Shown here piece after piece: positions 53,401 through 62,400 of a stretch of 64,000 bases of DNA. Source of the stretch: Branchiostoma belcheri (lineage: Eukaryota > Chordata > Leptocardii > Amphioxiformes > Branchiostomatidae); contig NW_017804087.1 in NCBI RefSeq assembly GCF_001625305.1, positions 2,318,479-2,382,478 of the forward strand, written 5' to 3'. Within the stretch, counting starts at the first letter, position 1. Each line of letters starts with the position of its first letter. The translations under genes and the position numbers were made by a program. Under the pieces are notes generated by a model, which had not been told where the DNA came from, searched no databases, and was given only the letters and a program-made list of their open reading frames with translations.

Positions 53401-56400
53401 AGCATGGTTAAAACATTTACCAGGCAAAAGCATTTCACATTTCCTGTGACCTGACAAGTTCCTCACCCTATCTACATGTACATCAGTTATTCCATGAACA
53501 GCACATATTCCCTAGGAATATTACAGCATAAGGTCTGGCCAGACTCTGGAGTTTTACAAGGCCTGGGGCTTCACAGTTCATTTTGCTGAGAATGGAGCCC
53601 ATCAGAATATCCGTGTCTCAGTGCTACACATGGGAGCCTGGCGGGTATAAAAGGTTCAGTACCAGTCCCCGGCGGCTCTGCATTTCAGACAGCATTTCCT
53701 ACTTAGGAACTGGCTTTTAGATGAACTCCTGTATCAGCAGTCATGTGTAGCATTATATTATGCAGCTAATGTTATGATACAACATACATTAGACAGTTTT
53801 CAAGGTTGCAAATCAGTTCCAGGGCAAAAAAATACACCAAGTCTTTCTTCCTGTAAAAGCTTGACTGTGTAAAATATATTTAGTTGCTATCATTACCAGA
53901 GTAGCAAGTGGAAGGAGCCCTGTTACAAAATGGATGGCACCCAGGCTTTTTGTATTAACATGTACAACATAGGAACTAACTTTTAGATGGACGCCAGAAT
54001 GCAGTAATGTGTAGCATTATAATGCTGATGCCAGGCTCCAAAACACCACTGTACAACCGGTATGTAATGCTAGTTTACATATAGTTTTCAGGGATGTGAA
54101 TCAGTCACAGTGCAAAAAAGTTCATTTCCTTTCCATAAAGCTTGTGTAAAAGTTCATCAGTTGCTATCAACACCGGAAGATTGATACTCACAGAAGCTAC
54201 AGGCACTTTAATCGTACATTACAAGGAAGATAATGTTACCAGATCATCTTGCCCTGTATATTCCGAAGAACATTTTGCATCAATCTGCAATTCATGAATG
54301 GACCTTTCCCTCCAGATGCACTTAACAGTCACTGAAGACAAAGCTTACTGAGTACGGGAGTCGTAAACGCCAGCATGATAGAAGGGGGGTTATTTTGTAA
54401 AGCCTGTACATCATAGAGTCCTGTAGATAAAGTTAGATAACAACGACCTTCAAACGACCTAGCAGTCAACGACCTTCTCAAAACTAAAGCCCGGAGTCCA
54501 TTAAATGTTAGGTGTACAGCAATGGGTTGTTAGCTATGTGTGTAAAGTGCTTTTGAAGTTCCGTACATGTCTGGTTCGTAAAATTGAAATTATCTGGTTG
54601 ATGTAAAGCTGTTTCTGATTGTAAATTTGGTCCAGTTTGATGGTCTTAAACAGTCTTTTTTATTACCTCCTACACAAACTAGTAGTAGTAATGGTTCATG
54701 TATTCATTTACAGGTTATATTTACATGCGATGGCACTTCTAGCAGTCTATTGGCTGAATTTGGATGCTGACATTCACAAATATAGTAGTGACATTCAGCT
54801 CAAGATTAAAAATACTTGATTGTTAAAAGAACAAGCTTCTCGGCTAGTGATACTTTGTTGAGTGGAAGGACATTGCAGTAATAACAGGGTCTTATAGAGA
54901 TTTGGTAAACTTTAATGTCAGCTCTGACTTTCATGTACAGTCAGGGGAAACAATCATTGGCATTTCCCACACTTTAGCTTTCAAAGTGAGCAAAGATATT
55001 GCATAATGCATTGTGGCTGTCATTGATAACTTGTCAAGAACTCCCTTATCATGTCTAACTTGTGACGACTGTTGGCAATTTTTGCACTTAACAAATCACT
55101 GCCGGTGTGTCTTGTAGATTTCCACCCTAAGGCATCTAACATCCTGGCTTTGATACTGGCATTGTTCCAAATATTGGGTTCTTAAAAGATGTATCTCGCT
55201 TTTTACTCACAGCCAGACCAATACATGAGTGTATCTCTCTTACTATCTTTGTATATACATGTATGTATGTCAGGAAATTCGATAACAAGTAAAATGAGGA
55301 AGTATTCCTATCTTATCTTGAAGGATTACAAATTACCAATCGTGTGTATCTAATATTACATTTTGTCCAACTGTCACTGCCCATGGCAGCAAATAAATTT
55401 AGTTCAAAAGATTTCCAAAAAAATTTTCCAAAAGACAAAAATCAATACAACTAATGGACAAGGTTGTATTCACCACCAACAGTTACTAAGTAGCACACAC
55501 TGCTGTATCTCTGAATGACAAATGAGCTAGTCCACTCCAAACGGGAAGCAAGGAGAGATCAGATTCCCTTTAGCAACTCTAGAGCTGGTGCCAAACGCCG
55601 GTCAATACTACACATCCATTAGCACAGCACAGTGATCAATTTACAACCAGTACAAGTAGAAAGTTACAGTCAATGTTTCCTTAGTGCACTTTTCTGTGGG
55701 GCTTTTAGGTACAAGCTATGTGTAAGCTCTATTATGAAATGAGTGAAAGCATTGACCAACTGTAGCTTTTCCTACAAATACAAGTATGTTGCTTTTTCAT
55801 TATCTTCAACAGTTACTGTAATTTGGACAAGCAGCAAAGCCTTACAGCCTTTGGGTGGACTCCAAAAGCTCATGTTTCATACAGACTAGTTCTTGGCACA
55901 TCCTATGGTCTCATATAATAATAATGAGTGTGATTTGTAACATTGCCACCACAGTAATGGGCTAATGGTACTCAGCTAGACCCTAAGTTGGACAGAGAAA
56001 GATGGCAATGCCTGGAGACCAAATCTTTCACTGACATGATAAATATGTCCACTGGCCAGGCATAATGATTCTGGCCTGTTCCCTGATCCCTTTGATCTTT
56101 TCTACAGGTTTTCTATGAAAAGGCAGTTAGTGGTAGTGCGGGTCGATTGCTGGTCTTAATCACTGTCTATCCATCACTCATGATTCTCAAGGACGGCTCT
56201 CTGATGCTGTTGAGCTGGAAATGATAGAAATGTTGGAAAACTGGCAATGAATACTAGTTGTTGGCTGCTCAGGAGTTGGTTGGCTGGTTTTTGTTTCTTT
56301 CACATAACAGGTGAACTGCATTTAGTTGTAACACTCCGGTTTTGTACAGTAAGTACAAGCTGCGCAAGATCAAACTGTAAGGTTTGATCCACTCACACTG

Positions 56401-59400
56401 CAATGGACTCCTATTTTTTCGACAAGTAACGGTATGGTGGGTTCTTGAAAATGTTTGAGTCAGGACACCAGTTTTACACCCCATTCAAGAGGATGCCGAC
56501 CTAATCCAAGCTAGGTACTCAATTTAACCTGAAAGAAGTTGGTTGGTCAGTTGGTTAGTTTATGTTTGGTTGGTTGAGTTCATTTGGTAGGAGGTATCAT
56601 ATAGTATGTATAGACTGTGTAGAGTTCCTCGGCCATTAGCTATATTCAACCTTTACCACTCAGGTGCTTCAGTGCATCAAGTTGTTGCATTCTCTACAGT
56701 ATAGTTGACAGAAAATTAATGCTGTTTTTTTTTCTTTACAGCTAATTTTGACATGGCCATCCACAACACAGAGACAGCAGACCTACCTTGGGTCATCACC
56801 TTCTGTTCCTCAGGGCTGGGTAAGTGGAGAAATGTTATAAAGAATCTCATTGTACCAAAATTGTAGGCTATGTGATAGCAATTATAATGATATCAACTAC
56901 ACTTTTGTAACAGATCTTCAAATAGATCCAATTTGTGAGAAAATAATTCCTCATCCTGCAAATAGCAAGATCTTATGATCCAATGACTTGTTACCTACAG
57001 GTCCTACATGTACTTGTCTAGCCCTGAACATGCATGTGCAATAAAGTGTAGCATTTCTAACTATCAAAATGAAATGGCAACAGTATGTAAAACAATGTAT
57101 GTGGAAGCAAAATGGATGCTGTCCTTGGTGCTGAATTCCTGGTTTCCAGTCCTTGCACATTACAACACATAATGCATCATTGTACCCAGACCTTGCCTGT
57201 CTATAGCTAGTTCTATGCATGACGGGTAGGCCTAGGCTAAGGCACACTTCTGGATAGTCTCTGTGTATCCAAGAACAGAGATTTTGGTTCTGGATATGCA
57301 TTGACTATGCATCTGTGTCTGAGCATGATTCTGGTCCTGGATACAGTAGACACTCTACACACAAGGGTTCTAGAGATATTTTTTGGTGTTATACAAAGTT
57401 CTCTTGTTGTTTTTTCCAGACTGTTTGTCAGACACGAGTCAGAAGAAGCTTGCAGCCATGTTAGACCGGCTGGTGAACATCGGAGGTGTCGACTGTGACG
57501 TGTCAGAGCCCATCTGTGAGAGGTTAGGGGTGGAGTCAGGCACCAGGTTCTACCACCACGGGAGGTGAAGAAAGACAAGGGACAGGAGCTGAGCAGTCTG
57601 GACGCACAGGAGGCAGCTGCAGAGATACTCAAACTCATGCCTGATGTCATCACACTTAACGAGGAGTCTTTTGAGGTAATTTATGTACATTAGTTACTAC
57701 TACTTATTACTAATATTTACTACTACTACAAGAAAATTGTAAGAAAAGTCACTATACCATGAGCTGGGCAGTCTGGATGCACAGGATGCAGTGGCAGAGA
57801 TACTCAAACTCATGCCAGATGGGTAGACCTGAACAGGACTCTTTTGAAGTAACTTATGAAACCATGTACACTTCGGTATATTACAAAAGTGTAATAAAAA
57901 ACACTATGCCATGAACATAGATATGCAACAGTCTCAATACACAGGAGGCCACAGCTAAGATCCTCAAACTCATGTTAGATGTAGTTAGACTCAATGAGGA
58001 CTCTTTTGATCTTGCGAAGATGTACAGGTGTACTACTATCCTCCAGTACCATTTATCTTTCTATCTGGTTACATACAGTTTGTTTGAAAGAGCTCTAGTC
58101 TAGTGCAGCACCCCAGGCATGCACAGGTTAGATATACAGGAGTACATTTTACTGAGAGACATTGTGTTGGACATCTGTTTAAATGCATTTTTCAGGGTGG
58201 TGGATATATGTAGAATTAGGTCAGTAGATGTTACTCATCCCGTTAACATGATTGCACCAGACCCATACATGTAGGTGTAATCTGTCCTACTGAGAAGTTT
58301 CTTGTCCCTGGTACAGAGGCAGTCAATTCCCATTTGGTGCAGGAAAGTGCACATCTGTGGTGTATCACACAATCCATACTTTTGTGTAACATCCCATCTA
58401 TTTACGATTAACACTAATGAACAAGTCCATAACTTCCCTTTAAAGGGAATTAACGTGACAACAGTAACATCAGGTGTAAGTGTATCATCGTTTGGTGTAA
58501 TCCCTCTAAATCCCTCTAAGCCTGTATTTATAGACAATTCTAATAAAAATCTTGTTAGGGTTTTGTAGGGCATCAAATCATGTTAAAGCCTGGCCTTTAA
58601 ATCTCGGTTAAGTTGCTGTAATGTTTGTCTTCTACAGTTTATCTGTATTCTATTGGCTCACGTTACAGTTAGAGTAGAAGGAACAAATCCATTCATATTG
58701 ACTTTTAAAGTGAGCTTGATTCCTATCGAGTATGTAAAATCTCTTGGGAGTTCAATGTCAAAGAGATTTTAGATCTCAATGTCTGTGCCAAATCCTGTTG
58801 GCAGTGTTGAAGGCTTATTGCTAAGATAATAAGGAAATTATGAAGAACTACATGACAGTCTGCATGGAAAATGCCCTTGTATGACATTTATCATGAAGCT
58901 AAGATCGATCAGATGTTTTGCAGCAAGCCTCTCCATTACTGCTTCAAAGTCTCTGTTCATAACAGGTCTTAGAGTTGGATTAATCAGAAAGGAACGAATT
59001 ATTATAGGTGTTTGTATGAGTACTAAACAAAAACCTCAAACAAAATGATGCAAATTAAAGCTAGGTAAGAATTGTTTGAAAAACACTCTTGGCTTTTGTT
59101 CACCCATGCAAACACACTCACACAATACGGAAGCATGTACACACACACATACAAGCACAAGTACGGCTTTCATTTTGAGTGTATTTTTAATAGTCAACAT
59201 AATGTAAGTTAACATCTAAAAAGTTACATGTACGAGGCATAACTTATGAAGTTCACTTAGACTTAACACTACTTCTTGAAACAATGCCAAAATTGATTGA
59301 ATATGAATGAAATTCAGTGAGTAATGTCACAATGAATATTTCCCCAGATATCAATATTTGTTAGAGCTTCCTGATATTGTCTCTTGCAATCTCTATAACT

Positions 59401-62400
59401 TGTCTTTCTGTCAATATCATATCCTGAAGATTTTTAATAGTTCTGCAAAAATGAAGAGTAATGTTTGTTGCATACTTCGTTACTTCTCGTTCAATATTAG
59501 GAAATATTAAGAAGTTTGAGGGAACATTACGGAAATGTTAAGTACTCTGTTGAGACCTTTATTAGCCAATATTCTGGGATATATACCTCATAAAAATGTC
59601 ATTGCTGTGCAATTTACTTACACTGGCAATGGTTCAATTTCAAAATTGAGCGGCACACTGTCATTGGCAACCAAAGTTACAAGTCCCTGATTGCTGCTTT
59701 TATGTCTACCTGTATGACAAGACTAACTGTATTTTGTTTGCTTATACTAGTGTAATGTGTACTTGTTCAAATGTTCATCGACTTGAAACTCTCTCGATAT
59801 TGATTAAGAAGGCAAAGACTATACTTTGCTGATTTGTATGTTCTGTATGCACTTGCATTACTGTTAGCCTAGAGGCAAGTGTATTCTTGATAAACTTTCC
59901 TTTCTTTTTCTTGTACAGTCCATTATCCATGCCTTTTGTTTGGTCCAAATAACAAGTAGAAATGTGCAGTCTCAGTTCTGGATATAATAGTGTGAGAATG
60001 CACAATACTGCAAACCAGGAATTCAGCACCAAGGACAGCGTCCATTTTGTTTCCACGTGCATTGTTTTATATACTGTTTTCATTTCACTTTGATAGTCAG
60101 AATGGTTGGACTTAACTGCACATGCACATTTTTAGGATGTTGATATTTGGTCTCGGTCATCTGCTTAAAGATCGTCTGAAAATCAGGGATGTAATGTCCT
60201 TATCATCATTCTTAATTGATATTTGTTACTTCCATAGTAAAACTATGCAGATTTGTTGGTTATGTCTAACTGTATTTTGCCTGTAGAAAATGCGAGAAGG
60301 GCTGAGGAAAGGAGAGGAGCAGTCGTGGCTTCTACACTTCATGGTAGGAAATGATGTGGACCTGGAGCTGAGGAAACTACCTGCACTACTGGAGGGCATG
60401 AATGTAAGACAACTGGCAGATGTTTTTGTATCCATAGTCTTTACATTATCATATATAGAAAAAGTGTTACATTTACTTGTCAATGATTAAGCATAGTATT
60501 GAATGTTCGTGTACATGTATAATGGCGTGTATGAACTGTGGATTTTGAGCTGTAATACATGTAAGTTTTAATTGCATTTGTTAGTATTTGGATTGAAGTT
60601 AAGTTTTAAGTGACCTGTTTGATATTAACTAGTTTTACAGTTAACTTAAAACTTTTTATGGCATTTATTGACTATAAAAAGGCTTTCGATTCTGTAAGGC
60701 ACAGAACCCTGTGGAAGATCTTGAAGGATATGGGTGTGTCCAGGTACCTAGTCAACTCGCTACAGCAGTTGTACAGACGACAACAGGCAGCGGTCAGAGT
60801 GGAGGATGAGTTAACTGACTGGTTCCAAGTCACGAAAGGAGTGCGTCAGGGTTGTCTGGTCTCACCGATCTGCTTCAACTTCTACTCGGAAGCAGTGATG
60901 AGAGAGTCTGCTGGTGAACTCTCATGGGTTGGTGTGAACATCAGTGGGAGGACTGTCAACAATCTACGGTTTGCTGATGACATCGCCCTGATTGCAACAT
61001 CACCTGAGAGACTTCAAGAGCTGCTGGACCTAGTCAACACTGTGTCTCTACAGTACAGGCTGGAGATCAGCACCAAGAAGACCAAGGTCATGGCAGCAAC
61101 TAAGCAACCCACAGTACTGAGTATCTTCTGTCAGGGGGTCCAGCTGGAGCAGGTGTCAACTTTCAAGTACCTGGGTGCCATCATTGACGAAACAGCTGGA
61201 AGCAGCCGGGAGGTCAGTGCGCGCCTGGGAGCCGCGAGGACAGCCCTTAGCTCCCTGGACGTCATCTGGAAGGACAGAGTCCTAAAGATGTCCACCAAGA
61301 TGAGGGTGTTGAGAGCGCTGGTGTGGCCCGTGGTGACTTACGGCTGCGAAGCATGGACACTCCATGCGAAAGACACACAGAAGATCGAGGCCTTCGAGAT
61401 GAAGTGTTACAGGAAGCTGCTCAGAGTTAGCTGGACAGAACATCGTACAAACGCCTCAGTCCTGGAAGAGTTAGGGATCGGAAGATCACTCCTACACATG
61501 ATTAGAAGGAGGAAACTACAGTACTTCGGACATGTGTCGAGAGCACAGAACATCTCAACTCACATCCTGCAAGGACGGATCTGTGGTAGCAGGAGCAGAG
61601 GGAGGCCGCGAAGGAGATGGGTAGACGACATCAGAGATTGGACAGGCAGGTCCCTGGCTGACTGCACACAGATGGCCAAGGACAGAGATGGATGGAGGAA
61701 GCTTGTGCTGAATGCTACCACAGTCCCCGACCCTCCAGAAGAGGAAGGGACAAGGTGAAGGTGAAGGTGAAGTTTTACAGAGAGAAGTTCAATGGCTCAT
61801 CTTTTAAATGCAGAGCTTAGCTATAGATGCTTCCTTATAAATGTTTCTACAATATGTGATATGTTGCTAATTTTTCAGATTGGAAGAATAAACTGTACTA
61901 ACAGTCGACAGTTGTGCAGGAATCTCCACATCAGACACTATCCCTCCATAGCTGTCTTCAAGTCAAAGGGTGGCCATGAAGTACATCATGGTCAGTATCA
62001 TGTTCCTTTTTTTCTATTTATCTTTTCCCTTGGGTATATGTAAGTGTTATTTCTTTCCTGTGCATTATCCTTTTTAGGTGTGTAGGCTGTGGTTCTGATG
62101 CAATGTATGATACATGCCAACATGTATGTGTCATTCAGCACCAGGGAATAGGGATGGTAGCATAACCACACATTACCAGGTATTCAGCACCAAGGATAGG
62201 ACCTGACTGTAAAGTAGGCTGTTATGTGTTGGCTGGGTCGCCTTAGTCTTGACTCTCTTTCTGGTTGTGTTTTCTTGTGTAATATACTACAGCAGAGACT
62301 TAATAAACTTTTAAAAGGGAAACATTCTTCTCTTATACTATTTTTATTGTTTCACAGGAAGGATGACTGCCCACGACATTGTGAACTTTGCTAAAGAAGC

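Larger units (their letters stand above)
46224..56741 (+). other. DNAJC10: DNAJC10 intron 7, 10.5 kb
   Basis: AT-rich, dominated by tandem duplications (49.3, 51.4, 52.0, 53.7 kb). Neighbouring exons join in phase, so no coding exon is missing. Confidence 0.7.

Noticed and set aside
57565..57586. A micro-intron (GTGAAG...GACAG, about 21 nt) to explain the exon 9 frame break
   Set aside because: Far shorter than any functional spliceosomal intron, and its removal would delete conserved-frame codons.
57237..57653. 138-codon minus-strand frame
   Set aside because: Antisense shadow of exon 9.
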